64,000 nt of DNA from NCBI RefSeq assembly GCF_028583425.1, contig NC_072795.1, forward strand, positions 67,408,001 through 67,472,000. The letters are read 5' to 3'. Positions within the stretch are counted from its first letter, which is position 1; the number at the start of each line of letters is the position of its first letter. The DNA is from Eublepharis macularius. Lineage: Eukaryota; Chordata; Lepidosauria; Squamata; Eublepharidae. Shown here in pieces: positions 1-10,925 of this stretch. The notes below the pieces were generated by a model, which was given only the letters and a program-made list of their open reading frames with translations, ran no database searches and was not told where the DNA came from. Made by a program: the position numbers and the translations under genes.

Positions 1-2122
1 TTTCTCTTGACTCCTAGATTTGCTTCTGTCATAAGGTGGTAGGAGTTTTTTGGTATGCCTTAAGACCTAGCAACAAATTTGCAGCTAGAGACAGAAGATT
101 CATCTAGATTACCTTAGGAGCATTATGGAAGAATGAGTCTTTGCTCTCCTCTGCCAGTGGGTAGCTCCTCATGACTGCCTTTTCTCCATCACATAATACT
201 CTTCCACCACCACACCCTGCTCCCAGTTCTCAGCGTCAGCGCTGCACATAAAGACCTTTGTGGTGACTGACTCAAGTAGGCTACAGAAGCTTAGATGACT
301 CCCATCTACTGCTTGCTTAGTTTTCCCTAGGAGTTTACACCTTTTATGGTGTGCATGAAAGGGAATGTGTACTGGGCAAGCCTGTATCTGATAGTGAGCC
401 TGACTGCACAGGTAGTAAAATATGTGCATTATTGGTTGTTCAATGGGACCCATATCTCTGTATCTTAGTTTTTTAAAAGGAAGTTAATTTTTATTTATTA
501 CCTTTTAAATCTTACTGTTTTAATTGTATGACTTAATCCCACCTTCTACTAGTCCTTCCTATAGCAATTCCATGAAAGCTGCTTATAGATGCATCATCAC
601 ATGATATTCTTCCCCCAACCACCATGCATGAGATTTTATAGGAAAAAAATTACCATGTGAGCTTTGCAGACTGTAGATCCCTCCTATGGTGGACTCTGCA
701 ATAGAGGGTAATGGACAAATCAAGGTAGGGCTTCCAACTCTTGGAATGCACATATTTTGCAAGGGGCAAGATTCACCCAATGGTGGTATCTGGTCAAGGG
801 CCTCCCATTTAGGGGTGGGGTCACTCTCCATATACTTGCTGCAAAGCCAAAATGCAAGGGAATGAGAAGGCCCCCATCAGCAGCAGGGTTGAAATCTTTG
901 TCAGTCCTACCACTTCTCCCCGTTCATTTCTCTGAAGATCAGGATGGCTTAGATTACTTCAGGTGAGATTGAAGGGACTCTATGGTCTAATGTGAAGTGA
1001 TCCAAGTCATTCCAATATTGAAGGAAATGATAATAGATAAATGCTGAATTAGAGACTGGCCTTTCTGCTATTCTCTCAGTTATAAGAAAATCCTTCAACT
1101 TGCAACTGGACAGAAGGGAAAAAAAATAGGAATGCTTGTGGAGTACTGAACAGTTGATAGCCCTGCTTGATGGGCCAGAGTGAAGAGCACCCTTCCCAGA
1201 TATAGCCTGCTTGTCTAGAGAGATTAACTTGTATTAGTTAGGACCTGTTTTTCTAAGAAGAGAAATCCTTAGCATCAGGTCAGCATGCAGATGAGAAAAT
1301 TCAGAACAGGTCCCACTTTCTGCTCCTTAACGATGCTGGATAGAATATGAATGGTATTTAAGGCTATTGGCCTAGATTTGACCCCACCAGACAGATATTT
1401 TCCCATAACAAATATATGTTGTCCTTCACCTGGGTGATGCTTTTCAGTGGCTGGATTCAACTAGACCCCTTAGAGTTCATTTTCAGGTACTCTTCTCATA
1501 GGATAAGTAATGGTTGTTCTGTGTACTCAGAGTGTACATTGCAGCTCTGTCCAGGAATACTGTATTAAGCCCAGATGTAGAGAATCCACAGAGGGATTCT
1601 ATAGATCACAAACTGAAACATACTGGAGACATTTTGAGGCTCCAGTTTCTATTGTGTAACATTTTAAATGAATCACTCAAGAAGCTCTTTGTCATGCAGG
1701 TCTAATTTTTATCCCCATATGAAAACCTTTTTAGCTGAGATGTATTTATGTCCTGCTTTTCTCCCCGCTAGAGGATTCAAAGCTGTGTTCTCTCCATCCC
1801 CACTAAAGCCCAGAAATTTAGACAATGGGTCTCACAGCCGAATCAGCACTGTAACTGTCATCTATGTATCCATCATGGAATGAAGAGAGCAGAGGATCAA
1901 GAACATGTCCTACATAGTATTCCCAGTCATGACACTCCTCTGAAAGAAAGCTACCAACTTGGCCTGCCTTGCTTCTGCAGTAGAAATGTAGAAAACTTTG
2001 ACAAAGGAAAGAAGGGTCATATATACCATTCCAAGGGTTACACCATGCAATGTACCTAGTGAAAAACTTCTAGTATACCTTACCCCAAAGAACATGATCA
2101 TATGCTATGATTCTTTAAGCAG
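1..2122. other. Apparently unique non-coding DNA
   Basis: AT-rich sequence with no recognisable gene, repeat family or RNA. Open frames are short, unconserved in appearance and lack splice-bounded structure. By position it is probably part of TRIM8 intron 1. Confidence 0.5.
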
Positions 2123-2130
2123 TTGCTGAG

Positions 2131-2536
2131 TAGAGATGGGCACAAACTGAAATATGAACCAAAATTCAACATGAACCAGGCCAGTTCGTGGTTCGTCAAC
2201 CGGCAGTTCATCAGAGCCCATGTCTGATGAACCACCACGATCTTTAGGCTGGTTCGTTTGGTTCGTTTTTTGGTTCGTCATTGCAGACAGCCCAGCTGTT
2301 TCCTAGGCAATAGGGGATGGACTTTCTGCAGACCTTCTGCTGACCCGGAAGTGGCCTCCTGCTGGCCCGGAAATGACCTTCTGCTGACCCGGAAGTGACG
2401 GTTTGCTGATCTGGATGTGATGTTTTGACAAACCAAATGAACCGGTTTGCGAACCAGGGCAGGTTCGTGAAAGTTCGAAATGTAACGAACCACGAACCGC
2501 ATGGTTCATTTTTTTCCTCGTTCGTGCCCATCTCTG
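2131..2536 (+). mobile_element. Non-autonomous hAT transposon (MITE, 406 bp)
   Basis: The ends form a terminal inverted repeat: TAGAGATGGGCACAAAC on the left and the complement of CAGAGATGGGCACGAAC on the right. The flanks carry a perfect 8-bp duplication, TTGCTGAG, at 2123-2130 and 2537-2544. An 8-bp duplication with CAGAG-type ends is characteristic of the hAT superfamily. Many GGTTCGT/ACGAACC motifs lie just inside both ends. No transposase is encoded, so it would depend on an autonomous relative. Internal frames on the minus strand arise from the repeats and are not genes. A 22-bp minisatellite occupies the centre. Confidence 0.88.
2334..2421. repeat. 22-bp minisatellite, four units, inside the hAT MITE
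   Basis: Four consecutive 22-bp units begin at 2334, 2356, 2378 and 2400. Each has the form CTKCTG, then GACCCGGAA or a variant, then GTGAC. The first three are close to identical and the fourth is diverged. Confidence 0.85.
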
Positions 2537-2544
2537 TTGCTGAG

Positions 2545-2989
2545 TGACTGCAGGCCATATACACAGTAACATTAGAGGGGTGTATGATACATTAGTCCCC
2601 AAGAAGGATAAGTATTCAGTTTATTCTGAACTGAAAATCTAAACAAGTTTTCTTTTATGCACAAAGACCCTATCCTTCACAAAATCTATGAGAGAATAAA
2701 GTAATTCCACCATGTCAATAGACATGAAAAATGTTTGCTTCCATGTGCAAATAAGACCATTGAATAAGAGGTTACTTTTGGTTTTGTTTCAGCAAGCAGC
2801 ATTATCAGTTTTCCACATTACTCAGGGTGGTCAAAGTGTTGATTACAGTAGAGGATAGATAAGTACTACCTAATAAAACAGTTGGAACTTTCTAATGAGG
2901 GCTTATTTATGAGGGACAGCCGTACAACAACACAACATCCATAATGGCAAGCTGGTTTACTTGATGCAGCTTTCTAATAAGCTGTAAAT
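2545..2989. other. No recognised feature
   Basis: Non-coding sequence between the hAT MITE and the family 1 repeat. Nothing recognisable is seen. Confidence 0.5.
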
Positions 2990-2999
2990 TCTCTTCAGT

Positions 3000-3157
3000 C
3001 ACTGAGAGATCTCTGTCTTTTGGTGCTACACCTCTGAAGATGCCAGCCACAGCTGCTGGCGAAACGTCAGGAACTACAATGCCAAGACCACGGCAATACA
3101 GCCCGGAAAACCCCCAACAACCATCGTTCTCCGGCCGTGAAAGCCTTCGACAATACA
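3000..3157 (+). mobile_element. Family 1 hammerhead-like retroposon, single copy A
   Basis: This 158-bp unit runs from CACTGAGAGATCT to a 3' part containing CCGGCCGTGAAAGCCTTCG. A perfect 10-bp duplication TCTCTTCAGT flanks it (2990-2999 and 3158-3167), so it inserted as a discrete unit. It contains a hammerhead-like core (see 3024-3086). The same sequence recurs at 10271 and, as an inverted dimer, at 59768. Nothing is encoded. Penelope-like elements and retrozymes are known to carry hammerhead motifs, and assignment to that group is inference. Confidence 0.75.
3024..3086 (+). ncRNA. Hammerhead-ribozyme-like motif (copy A)
   Basis: CTGAAGA (3034-3040) fits the CUGANGA box. A perfect 6-bp stem II GCCAGC/GCTGGC follows (3042-3047 and 3055-3060), then GAAAC (3061-3065) and GTC (3066-3068), the expected cleavage triplet. 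Stem I can form from CCT/AGG (3031-3033 with 3069-3071), then an internal loop, then TTTTGG with CCAAGA. Departures from the canonical form are one extra T between the box and stem II, and a stem III of only A-U and C-G with no loop. The ACGU there is self-complementary, so a dimeric ribozyme is the likelier active form. Confidence 0.55.
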
Positions 3158-3167
3158 TCTCTTCAGT

Positions 3168-4140
3168 TAGTTTAATTCACATGGAACCTAGGTTCCGTGA
3201 TGCACAATACTGTTCTGTCCCCAAAAGGGATCTGGGTTGGGTTTCTTTATTAACAGAGTTAAAATAAGGAAGTTAGGATCAATACACCTCAAAATTCTGT
3301 TGCTTCTTAATTGAGATTATACCTTATACATAGTCTTGCTTTGGCCCATTCAAAACGCTGTTACAAAGATGCTGTGTCTCTGTGTTATCGCTAAGGGGGT
3401 AAGAGGACAATTGTCTACCCAGAAGATGGCTTTGTGTGTGTTTACTGTGGATGACAGTCTAAGGAAATGGGGACCACCCGAGGTGTTGGAATCTAGACAG
3501 GTGGTCACTCAACAAAAATACTTTTTTGATCTCTGGTCAGATTTTTCAAAATGCTTAATAGTAGACCTGTTTTATGTCTGGGCACAAGAGAAATTATGAG
3601 TGACTGTGCTGCAAAAGTGGTATAAACCTGTATACACAGTTGAGTTTGCTCACTAGTCTTGGGCCATTTTCTCATCTTGTCTGGTATTGGCTAGGTCTTG
3701 GTGGCCTTTTGTGGATCAGTCCCCTTGACCCTGTGTGTCAGACTCCATCCTTCCTAGCCTTCAGGGAAATATGTAGGACCTGATTATTCCACCAGATTTT
3801 TTTCTTGAAATTAATGAATTCTAAATTTCTAGATTCCTAAATTTGTGAACAGTAGATTTTTCTGATATTGATGAACTTTTGAATTTCTCTTTGTTCTCTT
3901 AGTTTTGATTGTGAATAGTTCAGTTTAGTTTTTGTGACGGTAATTGAGTTAGTTGTTTTGATAAGTTAGATGTATAGTTCTCTTGTTCCAGTGTTTTAAT
4001 ATTTGTTAGCCAGTTTGAAAGGTGAGATATAAATAAAAATAAATCATAATGTTTGTTTGGCATTTTTTGCCATTTGAAGGAAATGTGCTTAAGATCTAGG
4101 GAGGGAAAACCCTCTGGTAATCCTAGTAGTGCCTTGTAGA
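3168..4140 (+). other. Non-coding; possible very decayed LINE
   Basis: Near 3340 the + strand translates to a LWPIQNAVTKML-like string, resembling the VQNAAARVL motif near the C-terminus of L2-type reverse transcriptases. A tail at 4015-4050 (TTTGAAAGGTGAGATATAAA) looks like a LINE or SINE 3' end. Everything between is too diverged to assign. Confidence 0.25.
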
Positions 4141-4740
4141 TTACTTTCTCAGATTGTGAGGTATTAAAATGTAGATATTCTTACAACTTCTAAGGCAGAG
4201 GTCAAAGCTCCATACAGAAAATCCATGGTGCTTGTGTAAAATGCTTCTGAGTCTTTGGTATGCACTAATGAAAGTCTTAACTCTTATGGCATCTGAATTG
4301 ATACGGTCCCTGTAATCCACTCCAGTGAACATCTTGGCTGCAGCATTCTGCACCAGTTGAAGTTTCTGAACACTTCTAAGAGAAGCTCCACTTAGAGCTC
4401 ATTCCAGCAGTCTAATCTAGCTGTAACCAGAGCATGCACCACAGTGGCTGGATTTTTTCTGCCCAGGAAAAGGCCACAGCTGACTAACCAGTTAAAGCTG
4501 GTAAAAGGCACACCTAGCTGCAGCTACACCTGCTTATCCAGCAGTAGGCCTGGGTTCAAGAACCATCCCCAAACTATGGACCTGTTCCTTCACGGGGAAT
4601 GCAGTTCCATCCAGAATGGGTGACACCTTAAGTCCCTGGTCACACCTTCCACTCACCAGTAGCACTTCCATCTTATCTATTAAGGTTGCCTTTTTCTCTG
4701 CTGTTAAAACAACTGGGAGTATGTAGAGAGTTTTCTCTTT
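4141..4740 (-). mobile_element. Decayed L2-type LINE fragment (ORF2 C-terminal part)
   Basis: The minus strand, in order from 4740 downwards, translates to DKMEVLLVSGRCDQGLKVSP, then LDGTAFPVKEQVHSLGMVLE, and further on QNAAAKMFTGVDYRDRI near 4350. These correspond in order to conserved blocks after the catalytic site of L2-clade reverse transcriptases (DKTEVLLV..., SLGVLLDP..., LVQNAAARVLTG...). Stops and frameshifts interrupt it, so it is dead. The 5' part, including the catalytic YADD box, is absent. Confidence 0.8.
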
Positions 4741-4759
4741 CCTATCCAGCATATACATA

Positions 4760-7149
4760 ATTCATAAGGATAAGGCTATCCTTTGACCAGGCATGGACTT
4801 TAAACTCAAGGTGACTCCTCTTTTGTATTCTTTCCTATAGATTCTGTGTAGTAAGGAAAAAACGCTATGTATTAGAACTGCAAAGACTTGATATTTAGAA
4901 TAAGTATTTTTAGGAAGGAATTGACACTTTTTATTAACGATGGCATAGAAAATATAGGTAGAAAAGCTTTAACAGAAAGCAGATAAAAGCATGGAAGCCT
5001 GTTAAGTCCCCTTGAGCTTCTCCCCTGGCACAGCTTTCTTAACACTGCAAAAAGCACTTCCTTTCTGAAAAGGAAGAGGTTTGCAAAGCAACTAACTGGA
5101 ACTGATTTCTTTGGCATGTGTACAGTAACTCTTGATTCAGTTAAGACTGCATTTGGTTGAATACAGGCTGTAACTATAGGCTGTTCTATACTACATATGT
5201 ATGTTCCATTTGCGCAAAAGAATGGTCAGAATCAGAATTCTTGTCTTAAAGAATAGCTGGCTGTGTACTCCACTGTGATTTGTCTTTCTCAGGTGCTCCT
5301 GCTTAGTGTTATTTACTGAGTAACCCCTCAACTAGCCAGAAATTTATGCTTAATTCAACTCTTCCAAAGCAATAGGAAGGCTAATATCGTGAACTACATG
5401 CTTGGGTGTGGTATTTCTGTAGACAGTTTCCACTCAATTTTTGTCATATGGTTCATCTTCTGTTGCCCTGGGATGAGTCTTAAGTTAACTTTGTGGAGCA
5501 GACCTGAGAGTATCTAAGAAGGCACAGGTAAGTGCACATTTGGCTGTTCTCTTGCCTATATTATGAATGTTGTGTATATGCTCCCAATTGTTCCATGAGT
5601 AGTCATCTTTGATGTTCATGAGAGTGCCTCATTTGGCCTGTTACCGTGCAGCTCTTGGCAAGGACCCATTCGCTCATTAATTTCCACAGAGCAGTCTCAA
5701 CTTTGCAAGAACCTTGCACATTTTCAGTGAGTGAACATTTTTCAGTATGAAAAATAAACTGTGCTGTACAGCATTCCACTGAACACAACAGTATTTCCCT
5801 CCTCTCTCCTGTTTGTCTAAATAAGGATAGAGGAAAGTTTACTTTGCTTTATCAAGAAGTTACTGCAGTACACCCTGGCTTGCTTACTTTCTACCTTCAG
5901 GCAAGGTGTATGGAGAACACACAGAGTCTCTGGCTGAACTGAGAACTGTTCCTGAAATATGAACAGACCCAAAGCTGCTCAGGTTCATCATAGATGCCAA
6001 AGCCTATTCACTTGGTTCAAGGAAACATGAATATAAGATCTATGCAATCATTTGAACAGCAGCTTTGAGTTATATGTATTCGTCATCATTTTGATGTTTT
6101 ATCCTATATCTGTAATTCAGCTGATAGCTGGTTCTGTTGAAGACAGATTTTTGGGCTGCTTTGAGAACTGAAGTTGCCAGGTGGGTAAAAATAGATTTTT
6201 AAAGAAGATCAGTTTTAAGATGGCTTTAAAAGTGAATTCCAAACATAATGTCATCAAGTGTACTGTTTTCTTTATTTACAATAACTTAAATCCAATCCAG
6301 ATAATTTATTGAACAAATTCAGGCGAAGGCTGCATTTCTGTGCAAAGAAAGAGAGTGAGTGAGGGTGGTATTTCACTTGAGGTTAAGTAATTGATATATT
6401 AAGTATATTTATTATGGTAGGCTTCCTGCTGGACCAAAATACAAGAGAGTAATTAGACTTGATCTGGGAGAGGCCATCCTATATATAGCAGGATCATCTG
6501 CAAAACCCATAGATGTCACCTTGTACATATATTTTTATGCTCTCAAATTACTAGAACTCTGCAATTTGTTCTTAAATTAGGAGTATTTGTAACTATATCA
6601 TCCCAGTAGCATGCACTTCTACTTTCCCTCTCATTAAGGAACACTGTTTTGCCCAGTTAGTACCAGTCCTTGCTTATGGAGACTTTACAGTGTAACTGTT
6701 GCTTGGTCATCAGTCTTGGTTCCAAATAAACTTGTATAGGTTTGCGGCCTTACCCTTGAAATAAATGGTCTTGCTTAGTGTCCTTGCTTGTATACGAAGA
6801 GAGAGAAATATGTTGCTTATCTAAGCAGATACAGTTCTGGAATGCATGTGGGCTGCATGGCCAAAGGCCGTGCTCCTAAATTGTATAAAAGCTCTGTTAA
6901 GTTGCTACCAAATGAGGTTGGGGTGATAGCAGCTAATTTGTGTGCAGGCTTGTTCTGGAATTTAAAAGTGGGAAATTTGATTTTTAAATTTACCTCACCA
7001 TCTATATTTTTAAAATAGCTGTCCAGCTCCTCATGTCTACCATTTCATTACCAATTCTGTACCTTTGGGTCCATCTCTCATCTCTGGATGTTGAACATGC
7101 TACAATGAAATACTTGTGGCAAAGGTTGCTAATAGCTTCCATAATCTCA
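4760..7149. other. Apparently unique non-coding DNA
   Basis: No gene, RNA or repeat family recognised in this AT-rich stretch. Confidence 0.5.
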
Positions 7150-7235
7150 AATAGTATTTATTTATTTTGGGAAACTTACATGCCACCTCTCCAGAAATGT
7201 GCTCAAGGCAGCTTAACTTGGAATAACGTGATTCA
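7150..7235 (-). repeat. LINE/SINE 3' tail fragment
   Basis: TTTATTTATTTTGGG is followed by ATGCCACCTCTCCAGAAA and GTGCTCAAGGCAGCTTA. This is the reverse-oriented 3' end common to squamate LINE/SINE pairs (a 'GCCGCC..CCAAGGCGGCTTA' type end with a short A/T-rich tail). Only the tail is preserved. Confidence 0.55.
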
Positions 7236-8939
7236 CTGCTTATTGAACTTGGTTTCTAGTTGGGAATAGCCCTCTTGAATGTTTTACTCACTACTATACA
7301 ATGCCCATCCTTTGGACATGACATAAAGACATTGACTCAGTTATTTGTTTCACACATGCAAATATAATTCTGGTTAAATGGTTCTTCTGTTTACCTGAAT
7401 CTTTAGGTGACCCTGAAGTCTGATATTCTCAGAGCAGGCCTCTTAAAGGATAACTGTTTATCATTGCAATAGTGCTTGTTATTTCATCATGTGTATAGTA
7501 AGGCACACAAGTTTCTCCAGGTGTATTAAGAAAAAAACAAAACAGCACATTACAGATAGTCATCTCTCTGGTTTTATTTGATGGGTGGGCAAAAAAAGGC
7601 AGGGGAACACCATAAAGTTCACACAGACAGTGAATCAAAGGAGACTGAAAGCCTGCTGCAATCAGTAAAGACCCATGGACACCGGTTGTCAACAAGCTGT
7701 GGGGAATGAGGTTCTTCTGTTACTCGGCTGGCTAAGATCAAATGTAACATGGTCTGTTTTGTAAGCATCTTAAAAAGTTTGCAATTTAAACAACCTGGCT
7801 TTTCTTTTTATCTCGGTATCAAACTCTTACTGCATGGCTCCTGTCCCCCCCCCCCACTTTTTCCTTCACCTTTACCAAGTTGAGGGGATTTGGGGCACAT
7901 ACTCAGAATGAGCTGGAAATATATCAGCTGCAGATGGCTCCAGATGAAACAGCTGGCAGATAGGGAAGTTCTGGATTGCTGTTTGTTCCCTATGTGAAAT
8001 GTGAGTAAATGTTGGCAAGCCAATCTTGCTTGTACATACTACAGGTTTTGTGGGACATTGCAGTCTGTTATTCCTCCTTCCTCTACATCACTTTTTTTGG
8101 ATCCACTTATCCAGCTGTACTTCTAGAAACCAGTAAGGCAAACCAGAGTGAGAAAATCAGTGCTGAAACGTTTTGTTCTCAGTAGTTTTGCCTCAATTCA
8201 GTCTTACTCAGCTTCCATCTAATGGCCCCAAGTTAGTGGGTTTTACATTTTGCCCCTTCTTGACCCATTTTTCACTTGTCCTAGTTAGCTCCTGATAGGT
8301 CCTTCCCTAACTCCTGTCCTCTGTTTGCTGATGCTACAAACAAGCATGAGGTTGAATACTCAACTGTACAGGAATGAATATCAATCATTTATCTGGTGCT
8401 TGGGTTCCTTTTGCCTCTGTAAGGAAAGATTTTGTATATCCAAACAGAGGTAATAGGAGACAGCATCTAAGCATAGATGGCCTAATCAGTAGAAACTGCA
8501 ACTCTAGTCGGCAAAGATGGCCATTCCCAGACAAAGGGGGGGGGGTGCATGCCTATCTCTTTGTTCTCCTGTTCTGTCGTACCATACGCTGACACTGAAA
8601 TCTGCTTTCATATGGGCTTGTGGATGGGGGCAGGGTGGCTGGATTGCAAGCAAAACAAAATGAATGATCTGTCTCTGCAGCCTAGTTTGAGATGGGGAAA
8701 CCATAGAAATACATCTCTCCTATCTTTCAATTGATTGTGCATTAGTTAAAAGAAATCCTTCTATTTGAGAAGAGTGCTGTTCAGTTGGAGTGCTATTATT
8801 GCTTGTAGTTTGTTAGTAGTGTGGAAAAACATGTCTAGCTAATATGAACTTAGAGTTGGTATTAACCATGATTTATCTGAAACGTGTGACTATGGACTTT
8901 CTCTTCCAGTATTTATATTACTGCATAATCTGTCAGTTT
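7236..8939. other. Apparently unique non-coding DNA
   Basis: Contains a C-run near 7846-7855 and a G-run near 8537-8546. No gene or repeat family is recognised. Confidence 0.5.
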
Positions 8940-9110
8940 GAATTGAGATCTGGAAAACCAGGGTTGAAATTGCCATTCTACCATGGAAGCATGCTGGGTG
9001 ACCTTTAGCCAGTCACACACAGTCAGCCTAACCTGTTATGAAGATAAAATGGAGGAGGAGAAAACAATGTGCACTGACTGGAGCTCCTTGGATGAAGGGT
9101 GGGAATAAAT
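8940..9110 (+). mobile_element. tRNA-derived SINE, decayed
   Basis: The body matches a common squamate SINE: a remnant of a tRNA B-box region (CCAGGGTTGAAATTGCC), then CCATGGAAGCATGCTGGGTG, CCAGTCACACACAGTCAGCC and AAAATGGAGGAGGAGAA. It ends in CTCCTTGGATGAAGGGTGGG and AATAAAT. The A-box end is truncated. The same body occurs at 21527, 26187 (minus), 34148 and 40916. Confidence 0.75.
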
Positions 9111-9197
9111 TGTTTCCCTCTGTTCCTTTGTTTCTTACTATTATGTAATGAAGTCTTGTCCTAGCTTACCTACTAAAATGGCCACTATAACATAACC

Positions 9198-9238
9198 TCA
9201 TACAGTATCAAGTATTATCATACAGTATCAAGTATTAT
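9198..9238. repeat. Tandem duplication, two 20-bp units
   Basis: The unit CATACAGTATCAAGTATTAT occurs twice back to back. Confidence 0.85.
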
Positions 9239-9240
9239 AT

Positions 9241-9604
9241 ATTTTTTCCTTTACCCAGAAAAGAAAGGGGGTGGGGGGATGGAAATGCCGCCAGAAGAAA
9301 TGAGGAGAAAATGTCTTTAAGTTTCATACTTCTTGGCAGATAGGTAGTATACATGCTCTCATTCTCACTCTTCTTCAATGTGTTCTAACTGAGGTGTGTT
9401 CTCTTTGCTGGGGTCACAATTTGGTTCCATGTGCAGTGTGTATATAACATAGAATTGGGTTCTTTCGATGTTATTTGTTGTTATAACAGATGAAAGTTGA
9501 TGGTTTGACTTTAGTATAAGGGTAGGTAACAGTGGTGGTGGAAAGTTCCATGAAGTTGCAGACAACTTATAGTGATCCCATAGAATGTTCAAGATGAGAG
9601 ACAT
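9241..9604. other. No recognised feature
   Basis: Non-coding, with purine-rich runs near 9260-9310. Confidence 0.5.
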
Positions 9605-9750
9605 TCAGAGGTGATTTGCTATTGCAGGCTTCTGCATAATGACCCTGAACTTCCTTGCTAGTCTCCCTTCCGAGTACTAATCAGGGCTGACTCTGCTTAG
9701 CTTCTGAGATCTGATAAGCTCAGGCTAGCTAAGGCCATCCAGGTCAGGGT
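9605..9750 (-). mobile_element. 5S rRNA-derived SINE (5S-Sauria type), partial
   Basis: The minus strand carries the 3' half of 5S rRNA in altered form: GATCTCAGAAGCTAAGCAGA, then GTACTCGGAAGGGAGAC (from TCTCCCTTCCGAGTAC). SINE sequence containing GCAATAGCAAATCACCTCTG follows. The internal promoter region of 5S survives in part. It is a retroposon, not a functional 5S gene, because the 5' part is decayed and SINE sequence continues past the 5S end. Confidence 0.82.
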
Positions 9751-10270
9751 GTAGGTGATAGTCGCCTCCCCATGTTTACATAAGAAAAATAAATGTAAAG
9801 CTTTGTGATACATCAGTCCATGCTTTGTGTCTTATTACTAATTCAACACATTGCAGGAATTACAATGAATATATTCACCTTTATAATACTTTGAAGCAAA
9901 GATCAAATTATCTTGAGAAAGAAAAAGATTTGTATTAATATAACTTCAATATAAAATGTTCTGAAATTGAATTAAGATGGAATCCATTATTTCTCTGTTT
10001 ATTTTCTCCAATGCTTACTGTTTTTGGTGGCTTGATCTTCATCCTCGTTTCCTAGCATCTCATTGTACAGTCCACTATAAATAATTCAGAGGATTTCATT
10101 CCCTCACTATTTTGATTTTAGCTGACATTTGGTAAGGTTTAATTCCACTTCCACTTCTAATTGCTCAACCCCAGTCCAAATATACCAAAGGTTTAACTGG
10201 AGAATCTATGGGTAACAACCTATAGTGACAGAGAATCTATAGTGACAGAGAATCTATGGGTAACAACCTA
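9751..10270. other. Non-coding, with a local duplication
   Basis: At about 10202-10270 the phrases GAGAATCTATGGGTAACAAC and TAGTGACAGAGAATCTAT are each present twice, just before the family 1 copy B insertion. Nothing else is recognised. Confidence 0.5.
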
Positions 10271-10394
10271 CACTGAGAGATCTCTGTCTTTTGGTGCTAC
10301 ACCTCTGAAGATGCCAGCCACAGCTGCTGGCGAAACGTCAGGAACTACAATGCCAAGACCACTGCAATACAGCCCGGAAAACCCACAACAACCA
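10271..10394 (+). mobile_element. Family 1 hammerhead-like retroposon, copy B
   Basis: Nearly identical to copy A from CACTGAGAGATCTCTGTC through the hammerhead core to CCCGGAAAACCCACAACAAC, but without the last ~35 bp of copy A. The core is intact: CTGAAGA at 10305-10311, GAAAC at 10332-10336, GTC at 10337-10339. A short duplication CAACCTA borders both ends. The high similarity to copy A suggests fairly recent amplification. Confidence 0.72.
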
Positions 10395-10673
10395 ACCTAT
10401 AACTCTTCTCATATTCTTATTTGTTTTTCATAATTCTTTTGATACTACACAGCTACAAGGGCAGAGGGTTGATGACTTTGTTCATATCCTGAAGGAAGAA
10501 GATGAAACATAAAATGGACTTTACAAATTTAATATGCTAACAGACGAGTAGCTTTCATGGTAACAGATTGAAGATTAGCTTTTTCCGCCCCACTTCCGCA
10601 TTGTCAGCAGAATGTGGCCTGCTCCCTGAGGAGGGGGCCTTGATGAGATGGTTGCCTGCCATTATTTCCTAGT

Positions 10674-10925
10674 TCCAGAGGAGTTAGCCGTGTTAGTCTG
10701 TAGTAGCAAAATCAAAAAGAGTCCAGTAGCACCTTTAAGACTAACCAATTTTATTTTATTGTAGCATAAGCTTTCGAGAATCAAGTTCTCTTCATCAGAT
10801 GCCTGATCCGAACTGGATCAACCAGTTCGGATCAGGCATCTGATGAAGAGAACTTGATTCTCGAAAGCTTATGCTACAATAAAATAAAATTGGTTAGTCT
10901 TAAAGGTGCTACTGGACTCTTTTTG
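10674..10925. mobile_element. Family 2 inverted-dimer retroposon (perfect 106-bp arms)
   Basis: The element starts TCCAGAGGAGTTAGCCGTGT and is flanked by a perfect 13-bp duplication ATTATTTCCTAGT (10661-10673 and 10926-10938). From 10711 it is a perfect inverted repeat: left arm 10711-10816, loop ATCAA (10817-10821), right arm 10822-10927. The last two bases of the right arm coincide with the duplication. Each arm carries AGAGTCCAGTAGCACCTTTA and a hammerhead-like core (see 10840-10876). It has no coding capacity. The same arm occurs at 50650 and 58472. Penelope-type origin is inferred from the inverted-terminal structure and the ribozyme-like core. Confidence 0.85.
10840..10876 (+). ncRNA. 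Hammerhead-like core, family 2
   Basis: CTGATGA (10840-10846) is followed by one extra A, then stem II GAGAA/TTCTC, GAAA (10863-10866), a short stem III GC-TTAT-GC and then TA as the possible cleavage dinucleotide. Boxes, stem II and stem III fit a type I hammerhead. The flanks do not pair as stem I (CAT before the box, CAA after TA), so activity is doubtful. The mirror copy lies on the minus strand in the left arm. Confidence 0.35.

Noticed and set aside
2244..2602. Three overlapping minus-strand frames with repeated SRRS/PGQQK-like phrases
   Set aside because: The protein-level repetition is the 22-bp minisatellite of the hAT MITE read in three frames.
2907..3158. Minus-strand frame with CWGFSGLYCRGLGIVVPDVS
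   Set aside because: The same peptide recurs at 59882-60121 because both are the complement of the family 1 repeat. It is not a gene.
9605..9750. Possible 5S rRNA gene
   Set aside because: Only the 3' half is 5S-like, substitutions are numerous and SINE sequence continues past the 5S part.
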